Shown in pieces: positions 1-9,316 of a stretch of 64,000 nucleotides of DNA. The notes under the pieces were generated by a model, which was given only the letters and a program-made list of their open reading frames with translations, was not told the DNA's origin and searched no databases. Source of the DNA: Alkalicoccus daliensis (GTDB lineage: Bacteria; Bacillota; Bacilli; Bacillales; Salisediminibacteriaceae); assembly GCF_900103955.1 (NCBI RefSeq), contig NZ_FNIL01000008.1, positions 1-64,000 of the forward strand. Reading direction: 5' to 3'. The stretch's first letter is position 1; each line of letters begins with the position of its first letter. The position numbers were made by a program, and so were the translations under genes.

Positions 1-2
1 CA

Positions 3-119
<117 letters not shown>

Positions 120-125
120 TACCCG

Positions 126-155
126 GCACTTCATCTGCGGATGAAGTGCTTTTTT
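126..155 (+). terminator. Rho-independent terminator of the rRNA operon
   Basis: A perfect 10-bp stem GCACTTCATC / GATGAAGTGC with a TGCG loop is followed by six T. Confidence 0.93.
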
Positions 156-345
156 GTTGTTTTTTGCCGTGCTGTAAATGAAAATTTGTATATCAGCGCC
201 ATTTTTCGAAGAGAAAAGCCTGTTATTGTAAGTGCTCATGGCTGTGGAAATTTAAAAATAAGCCTAAGAGAGGGTTCTCTAATACGAAGTATAGTTAACA
301 GGAAAAGAAATAATTAAAATAGAAAAAAGATTTTATAAAAACAAC

Positions 346-485
346 ACTGCTTCTGCAGTCGAAGTGGAAATGGGCGACTGCAAGGCGAGTCGAAGATCCC
401 TTCCTCCTATCGCTCCGGAGGAAGGGATTAGCTGAGACCGGCCCGCCCGGAAAGCGCCCCCATGAATGCAAAGGCTGCAATCATC
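346..485. repeat. Intergenic interspersed repeat-like element, GC-rich hairpin
   Basis: This non-coding block is richer in GC than its AT-rich surroundings (160-680). It contains a perfect 12-bp inverted repeat, ATCCCTTCCTCC (396-407) and GGAGGAAGGGAT (417-428), with a 9-nt loop. Read on the minus strand it has the layout I remember for intergenic repeats of halophilic and alkaliphilic Bacillaceae: a GCGCTTTCCGGGCGGGCC stretch, GGTCTCAGC, a CCTCC/GGAGG hairpin, then TTCCACTTC. No second copy was found in this window. The family assignment is from memory. The rest of 160-680 shows only the promoter listed next. Confidence 0.5.
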
Positions 486-616
486 AGTGTGGAAAAATAA
501 CTATCTGAATTTCAACTATATGATATGGTAAAGAACCAATATATAACAAACACTGTTAAATGATATTATAATAAACACTACATTTCTTAAAGCACTGGGC
601 TTCTTATTTTCAAACA

Positions 617-646
617 TTGTCGAAATAGTTAGAAATAAGGTATGAT
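617..646 (+). promoter_or_regulatory. Sigma-A promoter of the trans-sulfuration gene
   Basis: TTGTCG (617-622) and TATGAT (641-646) are separated by 18 bp, about 36 bp before the start codon, with the ribosome binding site AGAAGGAGAG between. No S-box or T-box leader is visible. Confidence 0.6.
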
Positions 647-681
647 AGAAAAATAGCTGTTAGAAGAAGGAGAGATTATTT

Positions 682-1830
682 ATGCATTTTCATACTAAAA
701 ATATTCATTTTCCAAATAAGGAAAAAGCAAAAGAAGTCAGCAAAACAAAGCCGATCTATCAAACTTCCGCATTTACCTTTACAGATTTTGAGGATATGGA
801 AGATTATTATAATGGCGAAAAATCTTATTTATATACACGCATGGGGAACCCGAACAGTGATGATTTAGGAAAAGGTGTTGCAGAACTGGAAGGAGCCGAG
901 GCAGGCGTTGCATCCGCCTCCGGACTTTCCGCTATTCTTGCCGGAGTTCTTGCGGTGGCAAAAACAGGAGATCATATTATCGCAACACAGGATCTGTATG
1001 GCGGTACGTGGTCGCTGTTCTCCAGTGATCTGCAGGACTTCGGCATTGAAGTAAGTTTTGTCGATATGGAAGACAGGGAAGCAATTGAAGCAGCAGTAAA
1101 AGAAAATACCGTACTTTTGTATTCAGAGTCCATTACGAACCCGCTTCTCCGTGTAGAAGATATTGAAGGGCTTGCGCAGATTGCTTCTGCAAACAACTTG
1201 AAATTAATGATAGATAATACATTTGCGACTCCTTATTTAATCCGCCCGCTGGAAAGCGGCGCAGACATTGTGGCCCACAGTGCGACAAAGTATATCGGCG
1301 GCCATAGTGATGTCACCGCAGGGGTAGTGACAGGGTCTGCAGAATTAATGGCGAAAGCGAAAGCCAAAGTCGGCATGCTCGGCAGCAATATCGGTCCTTT
1401 TGATGCCTGGCTTGGTGTGCGCGGCCTGAAAACATTAAGTATCCGTATGCAGAAACAGTGTGAAAACGCGCAGGCACTTGCAAAAGCGCTCGACGGACTG
1501 GAAGGGATCAGCAAGGTTTACTATCCGCAGGCGGCTTCCGCGCAGGGAAATGGCGCAGTCGTAACAATAGAACTTGATACTGCGGCAGATATTATTACGT
1601 TTTCCAAAAATCTCGGCTGGATTAAAGTAGTGCCGACGCTCGCAGGCCTGGAAACGTCTGTGACTTATCCTGTGGCAACCTCCCACAGGCCGCTTCCGGA
1701 AGAACTCCGTGAAAAACTCGGAGTTACAAAGCAGATGATCCGTATTTCCGTAGGGATTGAAGATGAACGGGATATTATTGCGGCGTTTGAAGAAGCATTA
1801 AAGGAAACACTGCATAAAGCGAACGTATAA
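682..1830 (+). CDS. Trans-sulfuration family PLP-dependent enzyme (MetB/MetC/MGL fold)
   Basis: 382 residues, the normal length for the Cys/Met-metabolism PLP family (cystathionine gamma-synthase, cystathionine lyases, O-acylhomoserine sulfhydrylase, methionine gamma-lyase). Visible hallmarks are the phosphate-binding YTRMGNPN segment near residue 53, the SGLSAI segment near residue 80, MIDNTFATPYL, and HSATKYIGGH with the Schiff-base lysine at residue 203. The reaction would make or break a C-S bond of homocysteine, cysteine or methionine derivatives in the cytosol. Which one cannot be decided from motifs alone. It stands alone between the 5S gene and thiL, with its own promoter and terminator, and is not part of the usual B. 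subtilis order here. Confidence 0.88.
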   Translation: MHFHTKNIHFPNKEKAKEVSKTKPIYQTSAFTFTDFEDMEDYYNGEKSYLYTRMGNPNSDDLGKGVAELEGAEAGVASASGLSAILAGVLAVAKTGDHIIATQDLYGGTWSLFSSDLQDFGIEVSFVDMEDREAIEAAVKENTVLLYSESITNPLLRVEDIEGLAQIASANNLKLMIDNTFATPYLIRPLESGADIVAHSATKYIGGHSDVTAGVVTGSAELMAKAKAKVGMLGSNIGPFDAWLGVRGLKTLSIRMQKQCENAQALAKALDGLEGISKVYYPQAASAQGNGAVVTIELDTAADIITFSKNLGWIKVVPTLAGLETSVTYPVATSHRPLPEELREKLGVTKQMIRISVGIEDERDIIAAFEEALKETLHKANV

Positions 1831-1837
1831 TAAAATC

Positions 1838-1871
1838 GGAACGCCCTCTTGATATAAGGGCGTTCCTTTTT
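1838..1871 (+). terminator. Rho-independent terminator
   Basis: Stem GGAACGCCCT / AGGGCGTTCC, 9-nt loop, then a T-run, just after the trans-sulfuration gene. Confidence 0.92.
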
Positions 1872-1953
1872 GCGAAAAAGGGACTAGTGCTTTTCTTTCG
1901 TATCTCCTATTGATATAATGAAAGGCGACAAAATTCGGAAAGGGGCCCTGCAA

Positions 1954-2928
1954 ATGAAGAACGAATTTGAGTGGATCCGTTCAATTGCCCCATCTAAACA
2001 CCGTCGTGCGAGTGTGATAAAAGGTATTGGGGACGATGCTGCGGTTATTCGTCCGAAAGTAGGCTACGATATTGTACTTGCGGTAGATACGCTGGTCGAA
2101 GGCGTGCATTTCACGAAAAATACGATGCCGCTGAAAGCGATTGGATATAAAGCTCTTGCAGTAAATGTGAGTGACCTTGCTGCGATGGGGGCAGAACCTT
2201 TATATTATATGGTTTCTATTGCTGTTCCGAAAGAAAACTGGGAACAGGAAGAGATTAATGAAATCTATGAAGGCATGGGAGAAGCTGGAGAAGAATATGA
2301 TATGGACTTAATCGGAGGAGACACGATTTCTACGAGCCGCGACCTCGTGATTACTGTGCAGGTGACCGGCAGGGTGGAAGAGTACCGGCAGCTGCTTAGA
2401 AGCGATGCGGAAACAAATGACATTGTTTTCCTCACAGGGCCGGTGGGAATGTCTGCTGCAGGACTTGATGAGCTGCTGGAAAAAGGAAAGGACGCCTGGG
2501 GAGATGATCCGTTCATACAGGCACATCAGTGGCCGATTGCGCATGTAGAGCACGGGCGTTTTTTCGCAGAAAGCGGTGAGCGGATTGCCTTGAACGACGT
2601 AAGTGACGGCGTAGCACACGAAGCGAAGGAAATCGCAGAATCGAGCGGGGTAGACCTGCATCTGGACTGGGAAAAAATGCCGCGTCTTGATCTGTTTCAG
2701 CACGTACCACTGACAAAGCAGCGGAAATGGCTGCTGCACGGCGGAGAAGATTTTTCTCTGCTCGGCACGATGCGGGCAAGTCTTTTCCAGCAGATGAAAA
2801 AGCAGCTGCAAAAGAAAGGACTGTCCTTATACCAGATAGGGGAAGTGCGTCCCGGAAGAGGAAACGTCTGGCTCAAGCACGAAGGCACGGAAAAGCTGCT
2901 GTATGACGGCGGCTATACACATTTTTAG
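1954..2928 (+). CDS. thiL: Thiamine-monophosphate kinase ThiL
   Basis: Phosphorylates thiamine monophosphate to thiamine diphosphate with ATP, the last step of cofactor synthesis. The 324-residue protein has the PurM/SelD-like fold signature GIGDDAAVI near the N terminus, DTLVEGVHF, and the Mg-binding LIGGDTIST. The start at 1954 is preferred because a GGAAAGGGG ribosome binding site precedes it. An in-frame ATG at 1918 lies inside the likely -10 box (TATAAT, 1914-1919) and cannot be the start. First gene of the thiL-tsaE-tsaB-rimI-tsaD operon, as in B. subtilis. Confidence 0.94.
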   Translation: MKNEFEWIRSIAPSKHRRASVIKGIGDDAAVIRPKVGYDIVLAVDTLVEGVHFTKNTMPLKAIGYKALAVNVSDLAAMGAEPLYYMVSIAVPKENWEQEEINEIYEGMGEAGEEYDMDLIGGDTISTSRDLVITVQVTGRVEEYRQLLRSDAETNDIVFLTGPVGMSAAGLDELLEKGKDAWGDDPFIQAHQWPIAHVEHGRFFAESGERIALNDVSDGVAHEAKEIAESSGVDLHLDWEKMPRLDLFQHVPLTKQRKWLLHGGEDFSLLGTMRASLFQQMKKQLQKKGLSLYQIGEVRPGRGNVWLKHEGTEKLLYDGGYTHF

Positions 2929-2947
2929 TAAACTGGAGTGGAATGAT

Positions 2948-3403
2948 ATGGAAAGCCTGACCTGGGAAACCAAGTCTGCAGAGGAAACTGAGTCACTGGC
3001 AGCGAAACTGGGAGCAATACTGCAGCAGGGAGACGTTATTACCCTGTCCGGGGATCTCGGCGCAGGAAAAACAACGTTTACGAAAGCGCTGGCGAAAGCA
3101 CTGGGCGTGAAGAAAAATGTAAACAGCCCAACGTTTACAATTATGAAAGAATACCAGGGGGATCTCCCTTTTTATCATATGGATGCTTACCGGCTGGAAG
3201 ACAGCATGGAAGAAATGGGACTCGAGGAATACATCGAAGGCGACGGGGTGCTTGTGATTGAGTGGCCGGAAATGATTGAGGATCAGCTGCCGGAAACATA
3301 CCTTGCGCTGCAGCTGCATTATACAGGAGAAACGCAGCGCAGCCTGCAGGCGGAAGCGCACGGCGCCCGGTACGAGCAGGTGCTGAAGGAGTGGAACATA
3401 TGA
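2948..3403 (+). CDS. tsaE: tRNA t6A threonylcarbamoyl transfer ATPase TsaE
   Basis: ATPase partner of TsaB and TsaD in making N6-threonylcarbamoyladenosine at position 37 of ANN-decoding tRNAs. The 151-residue protein has the P-loop GDLGAGKTTF near residue 35, the SPTF segment, and the conserved YHMDAYRL motif. The start at 2948 is chosen because GGAGTGG lies 6 nt upstream; an earlier in-frame start at 2903 would overlap thiL and lacks a ribosome binding site. The stop codon overlaps the next start as ATGA. Confidence 0.93.
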   Translation: MESLTWETKSAEETESLAAKLGAILQQGDVITLSGDLGAGKTTFTKALAKALGVKKNVNSPTFTIMKEYQGDLPFYHMDAYRLEDSMEEMGLEEYIEGDGVLVIEWPEMIEDQLPETYLALQLHYTGETQRSLQAEAHGARYEQVLKEWNI

Positions 3404-4116
3404 CAAAAATCCTTGCAATTGATACTTCCACATACGTCATGGGAGTTGCGCTCACAGAAGGAGAGCAACTCGAAGCAGAAATCGTGACGAATAAAAAAGA
3501 AAATCATTCTGTCCGGCTGATGCCGGCGATTCGTTCGTTAATGGATCAAGCAGGCTGGAAGCCGGAACACCTGGACGCGATCGCGGTGGCACAGGGGCCC
3601 GGCTCTTATACAGGCGTCAGAATAGGCGTAACGACAGCAAAAAGTATGGCATGGGCATTGGATATTCCGATTATCGGCGTATCTTCCCTGGAAATACTCG
3701 CGCAGAACGGAGTGTATCACAATGGACTTGTGATGCCGTTTTTTGATGCGCGCCGGGGACAGGTCTTTACAGGTCTGTACCGCTCTGAAAATGGCCGGAT
3801 GATGCAGGTGAAGGAAGACAGAATTGTGCTCCTGGAGGAGTGGCTGCAGGAAGTCAGCGCACTGGAGGAAAATGTCCTTGCACTCGGTCCGGAGGAAGAC
3901 AAACACCGCGAAGCATTAGCAGCAGGACTGGGCAGCCTTCTTACGATTCCCGCAGCACGGGATCACGCAGCACGTCCTTCTGCGCTGGCTGCAGCAGCGC
4001 TGTATCAGCAGGATAAGACAGAAGTGCATGCTTTTGTTCCGGAGTATCTACGACTAGCAGAAGCGGAGGCGAAGTGGCGTGAGCAACAGATGGAGCGGCA
4101 GCAGAACGGGCGGTAA
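3400..4116 (+). CDS. tsaB: t6A synthesis scaffold protein TsaB
   Basis: Inactive paralogue and partner of TsaD that forms the TsaB-TsaD-TsaE complex for tRNA t6A37 synthesis. The ASKHA-fold N terminus is seen as ILAIDTST, followed by AVAQGPGSYTGVRIG, a segment typical of the family. The 238-residue length is normal. The ATG at 3400 follows AAGGAG by 8 nt and overlaps the tsaE stop (ATGA); a GTG at 3391 sits inside the ribosome binding site and is unlikely. Translation is probably coupled to tsaE. Confidence 0.93.
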   Translation: MTKILAIDTSTYVMGVALTEGEQLEAEIVTNKKENHSVRLMPAIRSLMDQAGWKPEHLDAIAVAQGPGSYTGVRIGVTTAKSMAWALDIPIIGVSSLEILAQNGVYHNGLVMPFFDARRGQVFTGLYRSENGRMMQVKEDRIVLLEEWLQEVSALEENVLALGPEEDKHREALAAGLGSLLTIPAARDHAARPSALAAAALYQQDKTEVHAFVPEYLRLAEAEAKWREQQMERQQNGR

Positions 4117-4555
4117 TGTCCGCATCCGCATGATGGACGTGATCGACATCGAAGGCGTGCTGGAAGTGGAAGCGCTCAGCTTCTCGACGCCGTGGACCAA
4201 AGAAGCGTTTTATCAGGAAATCACCAAAAATCAATTTGCCTATTATTTTATCGCGCAGCTCGGCGGGAAAATCGTCGGCTACTGCGGCCTCTGGGTGGTC
4301 GTGGAAAACGCAAATATCACGAATATTGCCGTGCATCCCGAGTACCGGAAGCAGGGGATCGGGGAAGGCCTTATGAAAGGTGCAGTCGATATGGCGAAAA
4401 TGCTCGGCGCAGAAAAGCTCAGCCTGGAAGTCCGTGTTTCCAATGAAGGGGCACAGCATTTATATAAGAAGTTCGGCTTTCAGCCAGGAGGAATCCGTAA
4501 GCGGTATTATACCGATAATCAAGAAGATGCTTTAGTAATGTGGGTGAATTTATGA
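4079..4555 (+). CDS. rimI: Ribosomal protein bS18 N-alanine acetyltransferase RimI
   Basis: GNAT-fold N-acetyltransferase, 158 residues, expected to acetylate the N terminus of ribosomal protein S18. The acetyl-CoA-binding pyrophosphate loop is seen as RKQGIGEGL, preceded by [10 protein letters not shown] and followed by [19 protein letters not shown], all typical of RimI. The GTG start at 4079 has GGAGG nine bases upstream and gives a 38-bp overlap with tsaB. An ATG at 4130 would cut off the first beta strand. The stop overlaps tsaD. Confidence 0.9.
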   Translation: MSNRWSGSRTGGNVRIRMMDVIDIEGVLEVEALSFSTPWTKEAFYQEITKNQFAYYFIAQLGGKIVGYCGLWVVVENANITNIAVHPEYRKQGIGEGLMKGAVDMAKMLGAEKLSLEVRVSNEGAQHLYKKFGFQPGGIRKRYYTDNQEDALVMWVNL

Positions 4556-5574
4556 TGAAAAAAGAAACAACGATTCTTGCGATAGAAACAAGCTGTGATG
4601 AAACGGCAGCTGCTGTGATTCAAAATGGAGATACAATTCTGAGCAATGTAATCGCCTCGCAGATGGAGAGCCACAAACGGTTTGGCGGGGTAGTTCCGGA
4701 AATTGCCTCAAGGCATCATGTGGAACAGATTACGGTCACGATTGAAGAAGCAATGGCCCAGGCAGAAGTGACATTTGCAGATTTGGATGCGATGGCAGTA
4801 ACGGAAGGGCCGGGACTTGTTGGCGCACTCCTTGTCGGTGTAAACGCAGCGAAGGCGATTGCCTTTGCGCATAATCTGCCGCTCATCCCGGTGCATCACA
4901 TTGCAGGACACGTCTATGCTAATCACTTAATCGAGCCGCTTACGTTCCCGCTCATCTCGCTCGTAGTTTCCGGCGGACATACGGAACTGATTTATATGAA
5001 AGAACACGGCCATTTTGCACTGATTGGGGAAACACGGGATGACGCAGTGGGGGAAGCCTATGATAAAGTGGCCCGTACGATCGGGCTGCCGTATCCAGGC
5101 GGCCCGCAGATTGATAAACTGGCGCAGACAGGAGAAGCATCGATTGATTTTCCCCGTGCCTGGCTTGAGGATAACTCCTACGATTTCAGCTTCAGCGGTT
5201 TGAAATCTGCGGTGATTAATACGCTTCATAACGCAAAGCAGAAAGAAGTGGAGATCGCTCCGGAAGTGATCGCAGCAAGCTTTCAGGAAGCGGTCTGTGA
5301 TGTACTCGTAACGAAAACGATGCGCGCCTTAAAAGAATACAACGTCAATAAACTCGTTGTAGCAGGCGGTGTTGCCGCAAACAGCGGACTGCGCCAGGCG
5401 CTGAAGCAGGCAGCAGCAGACGCGGAGGTATCTCTTACGATTCCGCCGCTTGCCTTATGCACAGATAACGCGGCGATGATCGGCAGTGCCGCACATATTC
5501 TTTTTCTGCAGGAGAAGTTTGCAGATGACCGGTTAAACGGCGTCCCAGGACTTTCCCTCACAGAAAATGTGTAA
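4552..5574 (+). CDS. tsaD: tRNA N6-adenosine threonylcarbamoyltransferase TsaD (Gcp)
   Basis: Catalytic subunit that moves the threonylcarbamoyl group onto A37 of tRNA. About 340 residues, with the ASKHA N terminus [11 protein letters not shown], the metal-binding HIAGH motif around residue 116-120, [11 protein letters not shown], the YPGGP segment, and [12 protein letters not shown]. The start at 4552 (ATGA overlap with rimI) is preferred over the GTG at 4540; the ATG at 4555 is also possible. Last gene of the operon and convergent with the ABC-F gene. Confidence 0.95.
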   Translation: MMKKETTILAIETSCDETAAAVIQNGDTILSNVIASQMESHKRFGGVVPEIASRHHVEQITVTIEEAMAQAEVTFADLDAMAVTEGPGLVGALLVGVNAAKAIAFAHNLPLIPVHHIAGHVYANHLIEPLTFPLISLVVSGGHTELIYMKEHGHFALIGETRDDAVGEAYDKVARTIGLPYPGGPQIDKLAQTGEASIDFPRAWLEDNSYDFSFSGLKSAVINTLHNAKQKEVEIAPEVIAASFQEAVCDVLVTKTMRALKEYNVNKLVVAGGVAANSGLRQALKQAAADAEVSLTIPPLALCTDNAAMIGSAAHILFLQEKFADDRLNGVPGLSLTENV

Positions 5575-5638
5575 GCATCAGCAGCGAAAAAGTATACAGA
5601 AAATACCATATGTATCTTGACAAAGATGAAGATTTTAA

Positions 5639-5674
5639 GCCCCGCAGCAGAATAATATCTGCTGCGGGGCTTTT
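5639..5674 (+). terminator. Rho-independent terminator of the thiL-tsaD operon
   Basis: A 13-bp stem, GCCCCGCAGCAGA / TCTGCTGCGGGGC, is followed by TTTT. Confidence 0.93.
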
Positions 5675-5895
5675 GTGGATAAAGTCAGAATATTTGTGAA
5701 CATTTACAGGAAAAAAGCAATGTTAATAACAATATATGAACAAGTTGTGGATAATGTGAATAAAACGTATACACAGTTGATGGACGGGGATTTGCAGTTG
5801 TTAACAGAAAATTTGTGGATAAGTCCAAAAATTGTGCATAACTTCTAAATTAGTTACGGTGCAGGCTGTTTATATGTGTATAACTCTGAGGATAA
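5674..5895 (+). promoter_or_regulatory. DnaA-box cluster between tsaD and the ABC-F gene
   Basis: Three perfect DnaA boxes, TGTGGATAA (complement of TTATCCACA), lie in the same orientation at 5674-5682, 5746-5754 and 5814-5822. Single-mismatch copies occur at 5755-5763 (TGTGAATAA), 5833-5841 (TGTGCATAA), 5875-5883 (TGTGTATAA) and 5887-5895 (TGAGGATAA). The 430-bp gap between the two convergent genes holds no ORF. From memory, the equivalent gcp-ydiF gap in B. subtilis is one of its known DnaA-binding clusters outside oriC, which would act to titrate DnaA and damp initiation. Confidence 0.82.
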
Positions 5896-5959
5896 CCCGG
5901 AGGGAAGAAAAATACTACGAAACAATGATTGACTTTTTGTAAAGATTGTTGATAGAAAG

Positions 5960-5990
5960 AGAAAACCTGTGGAAAACTGTTTCCCACAGG
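5960..5990 (-). terminator. Rho-independent terminator of the ABC-F gene
   Basis: On the minus strand CCTGTGG and CCACAGG form a 7-bp stem followed by TTTT, directly after the ABC-F stop. Confidence 0.75.
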
Positions 5991-6002
5991 CGACTTTTTC
6001 TC

Positions 6003-7904
6003 TTATTCCTGGAGCGCTTCCCATTCTTCCATCAGTGTTTCAATCTTCGTATGGGACGCCTGCAGTTTTTCATTCAGTTCCAGCGATTTTTGGTGGTCCT
6101 GAAATACTTCGGGAATACAAAGCTCTTCTTCAACCGAAGCTATCGTCTGTTCTTCCGTTTCAATCATCTGTTCAATTTCTTCAATGCGCCGCTGCTTCTG
6201 GCGTTCTTCCTTCTGCTTTTCCTTATTTTTGCGGAAATCGTTTTTCGCCGGAGGAGCGGTGTTGTTTTCCAGCGCATGTTTTTCCTCTGCGAGGCGCTTC
6301 AGTTCCTCCTGCTGAAACTTTTTCTCGACGTAGTAGTCGTAGTCGCCGAGATAGCTTGTGGCAGCCTCCTGGCGCAGTTCAATGACGCGGGTGGCCATCC
6401 GGTTCACGAAATACCGGTCGTGGGATACGAAGATGATGGTCCCCGGATAATCAATCAGCGCATTCTCAAGTACTTCCTTGCTGTCGAGATCGAGGTGGTT
6501 CGTCGGCTCATCAAGAATCAGCAGGTTGGCTTTCTGCATCATCAGCTTAGCAAGCGCGACCCGGGCTTTTTCTCCGCCGCTTAAATCCTGTACATTTTTC
6601 AGCACGTCATCCCCGGTGAATAAAAAGTTGCCGAGTACGGTGCGGATATCTTTTTCGTTCGTCTGCGGATAATCATCCCAGAGCTCCTGCAGCACTGTTT
6701 TGCTGGAATGCAGCTCGGTCTGTTCCTGGTCGTAGTAGCCGATCATGACGTTACTCCCGAGGCGGACAGAGCCGCGGAAAGGCGTAAGACGTCCTGTGAT
6801 CGCTTTTAACAGCGTGGACTTGCCGATACCATTCGGGCCGATTAACGCAACGCTCTCACCGCGTGTGAGCGTCATATTGATATTTTTAATAAGCGGGTCG
6901 ACCTCGTCATAGCTGACGGCGACGTTATCGAGCATTAATACGTCGTTACCGCTCTGGCGCTGGATGGAAAATTGAAAGTTTGCTGATTTATCGTCATCTT
7001 TCGGACGGTCCATCTTTTCCATACGCTCCAGCTGCTTGCGCCGGCTTTTTGCCCGGTTGCTTGTAGAGGCACGTGCCAGATTTCTTTGAATGAAGTCCTC
7101 GAGTTTTTTCACTTCGTCCTGCTGCTTCTCAAAGGATTTCATTTCCTGCTCCATCAGCTTGGCTTTTTCGTCCAGATAGCTGGAATAGTTCCCGGTAAAG
7201 CGGCGCGTCTGGTGGAAAGAAAGCTCGTAGACGTAGTCGACTACTTTATCCAGGATATAGCGGTCGTGGGAAACAATCAGGACGGCGCCGTCATAGGAAG
7301 ACAGATAGCCTTCCAGCCAGGTGAGCGTATCGATATCCAGATGGTTCGTCGGCTCATCGAGAATGAGGAGATCCGGCTTGGCCAGAAGCATCTTCCCGAG
7401 GGCGAGCCGTGTTTTCTGCCCGCCGCTTAAAGAGGAGACAGGGGTATTGTAGTCAAACGACTGGAAGTTCAGTCCGGAAAGAATACTGCGGATTTCCGCT
7501 TCATACTGAAAACCGCCGCGCTGCTGGAATTTCTGCTGCAGCTGGTCGTATTCTGCCAGTACCTTTTCATCTCCGGTAGCCATACGTTCTTCCAGTGCAC
7601 GAAGCTCCCGCTCCATCTGCTGAAGTCCGATAAAGACGGTAAGCATCTCCTCCCAGATAGAACGGTCGGAATCCAGCCCGCTGTCCTGTGCGAGGTAGCC
7701 GATGGAGACTTCTTTCGGAATCATTAAATGGCCTTCATCATGATTCATTTCCCCGGCGAAAATCTTCAGCAGCGTGGACTTGCCTGCGCCGTTTCTGCCG
7801 ACAAGCGCAATCCTCTCTCTGTTTTTCACTTCCATTTTTACGTTCGATAAGATTTGTTCCGATCCAAAAAACTTTGATAATTGGGCACACTGTAATAAAA
7901 TCAT
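6003..7904 (-). CDS. ydiF: ABC-F family ATPase (YdiF type)
   Basis: Soluble twin-ATPase of the ABC-F family, which acts at the ribosome rather than in transport. At 633 residues it matches YdiF-type proteins. Two P-loops are visible, GRNGAGKSTL near residue 40 and GPNGIGKSTL near residue 355, with two signatures SLSGGQKTRLALG and DLSGGEKARVALA and two ILDEPTNHLD Walker B boxes. The linker between domains is basic and charged (residues about 240-310), and a coiled-coil C-terminal tail rich in E/K/Q follows residue 540. Its place between tsaD and moaC-rex is as in B. subtilis. Confidence 0.92.
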   Translation of the reverse strand: MILLQCAQLSKFFGSEQILSNVKMEVKNRERIALVGRNGAGKSTLLKIFAGEMNHDEGHLMIPKEVSIGYLAQDSGLDSDRSIWEEMLTVFIGLQQMERELRALEERMATGDEKVLAEYDQLQQKFQQRGGFQYEAEIRSILSGLNFQSFDYNTPVSSLSGGQKTRLALGKMLLAKPDLLILDEPTNHLDIDTLTWLEGYLSSYDGAVLIVSHDRYILDKVVDYVYELSFHQTRRFTGNYSSYLDEKAKLMEQEMKSFEKQQDEVKKLEDFIQRNLARASTSNRAKSRRKQLERMEKMDRPKDDDKSANFQFSIQRQSGNDVLMLDNVAVSYDEVDPLIKNINMTLTRGESVALIGPNGIGKSTLLKAITGRLTPFRGSVRLGSNVMIGYYDQEQTELHSSKTVLQELWDDYPQTNEKDIRTVLGNFLFTGDDVLKNVQDLSGGEKARVALAKLMMQKANLLILDEPTNHLDLDSKEVLENALIDYPGTIIFVSHDRYFVNRMATRVIELRQEAATSYLGDYDYYVEKKFQQEELKRLAEEKHALENNTAPPAKNDFRKNKEKQKEERQKQRRIEEIEQMIETEEQTIASVEEELCIPEVFQDHQKSLELNEKLQASHTKIETLMEEWEALQE

Positions 7905-8059
7905 GCGTAGTCATCCTTCTCTGTTATGTGAATACCGTACGTTTACTCCACTCTTTAGTTTACACGAGGGAGAGGAGACGGGGCAACTTTCCGGATAAAG
8001 GATTATGCACATACTCGTTCAATAGTGTACAATAAAAAGTGGAAAAGAGGTGTTGGAAG

Positions 8060-8551
8060 ATGAGTGATTTGACTCACTTTAATCAGCAGGGGCGTGCGCA
8101 GATGGTGGACGTGACAAACAAAGAGACCACGTTCCGCACCGCAGCCGCAGCATCAAGTGTACGCGTCAACCAGGAAATTTATGAAAAAATTACAGCCGGC
8201 GAAATTGGCAAGGGAGATGTACTCGGTGTAGCACAGGTAGCGGGAATTATGGCTGCCAAGCAGACATCCACCATTATTCCGATGTGCCATCCACTTCCGC
8301 TTTCCGGGGTGGACGTTTCGTTTGAGTGGATTGTGAAGGAACAAACATATACACTGGAGATAGCAACTTTCGTAAAAACCACCGGGAAGACGGGAGTGGA
8401 AATGGAAGCGTTAACATGTGCTTCCGCTGTTGCACTGACTGTCTATGACATGTGTAAAGCGATCGATAAGGGCATGGTCATCGGCCCGACGTACTTAATG
8501 GAGAAAACCGGCGGGAAAAGCGGGGATTTCACCCGTGAAAACATAGAATAA
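8060..8551 (+). CDS. moaC: Cyclic pyranopterin monophosphate synthase MoaC
   Basis: Converts the MoaA product (3',8-cyclo-GTP) to cyclic pyranopterin monophosphate for molybdenum cofactor. The 163-residue protein has [14 protein letters not shown] near the N terminus, the MCHPLPLSG active-site segment, and [19 protein letters not shown], all family hallmarks. The ATG at 8060 follows an AGAGGTG ribosome binding site; an upstream in-frame GTG at 8039 lacks one. It precedes rex as in B. subtilis. Confidence 0.95.
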   Translation: MSDLTHFNQQGRAQMVDVTNKETTFRTAAAASSVRVNQEIYEKITAGEIGKGDVLGVAQVAGIMAAKQTSTIIPMCHPLPLSGVDVSFEWIVKEQTYTLEIATFVKTTGKTGVEMEALTCASAVALTVYDMCKAIDKGMVIGPTYLMEKTGGKSGDFTRENIE

Positions 8552-8585
8552 ACAATGTGTACTGCATTGACAGGGGGAATATGGA

Positions 8586-9224
8586 ATGGATATTGATCAG
8601 ACTAAAATACCGCAGGCAACTGCGAAACGGCTGCCGCTGTACTATCGTTTTCTCGAAGGATTGCAGGCATCAGGCAAGCACCGTGTTTCTTCTTCTGAAC
8701 TGAGTGAAGCAGTAAAAGTGGATTCCGCGACGATCCGCCGCGATTTTTCCTACTTCGGTGCACTCGGGAAAAAAGGCTACGGCTATAACGTAAACTATCT
8801 GCTTTCCTTTTTCCGCAAAACACTCGATCAGGATGAGCTTACAAAAGTAATTCTCGTCGGTGTCGGGAATCTGGGAACCGCCTTCCTGAAATATAACTTC
8901 AGTAAAAGCAATAATACGCGGATAGAAATGGCATTTGACGTGGATGAAAAAATTGTCGGTGAAGTGATCGGCGATGTTCCGGTGCACCATTTTAAAGACG
9001 TGCAGAAGCATATCGAAGGAAAAGTAGACGTAGCGATTCTTACCGTTCCTTCCCAGCATGCGCAGGGCATTGCAGAAGAGCTTGTGGATGCAGGAATCAA
9101 CGGTATACTAAACTTTACCCCGGCGAGACTTTCCCTGCCGGATCATGTACGCGTGCATCACATCGACCTGTCGGTGGAACTGCAGTCGCTGATTTACTTC
9201 CTGAAGCATTATCCGCTTTCGTAA
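8586..9224 (+). CDS. rex: Redox-sensing transcriptional repressor Rex
   Basis: Senses the NADH/NAD+ ratio and represses fermentation and respiration genes; DNA binding is lost when NADH binds. The 212-residue protein has an N-terminal winged helix ([22 protein letters not shown], about residues 38-60) and a Rossmann domain with [10 protein letters not shown] near residue 92. The C-terminal swapped helix is seen as [10 protein letters not shown]. It is probably cotranscribed with moaC. In B. subtilis the next genes are tatAY and tatCY; here a different set follows. Confidence 0.95.
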   Translation: MDIDQTKIPQATAKRLPLYYRFLEGLQASGKHRVSSSELSEAVKVDSATIRRDFSYFGALGKKGYGYNVNYLLSFFRKTLDQDELTKVILVGVGNLGTAFLKYNFSKSNNTRIEMAFDVDEKIVGEVIGDVPVHHFKDVQKHIEGKVDVAILTVPSQHAQGIAEELVDAGINGILNFTPARLSLPDHVRVHHIDLSVELQSLIYFLKHYPLS

Positions 9225-9274
9225 ATTAGCCCCGCGTGCCGTGGAGAAGATTTCACTGTGTGACATAAAACGCT

Positions 9275-9316
9275 GCTGTACTAAAGGAGGACTTCTTCTT
9301 TTAGTACAGCTTTTTT
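9275..9316 (+). terminator. Rho-independent terminator after rex
   Basis: Stem GCTGTACTAAA / TTTAGTACAGC followed by six T. Confidence 0.92.

Noticed and set aside
1918-1953. Upstream thiL start at 1918
   Set aside because: The codon overlaps the TATAAT -10 box and has no ribosome binding site.
5692-5710. Possible Rex or Fnr site TTGTGAACATTTACA in the tsaD/ABC-F gap
   Set aside because: The second half does not match TTCACAA, and no promoter lies beside it; the DnaA boxes explain the TGTG repeats better.
5946-6584. Plus-strand reading frames opposite the ABC-F gene
   Set aside because: They are antisense to a well-conserved gene, lack ribosome binding sites and match no family.
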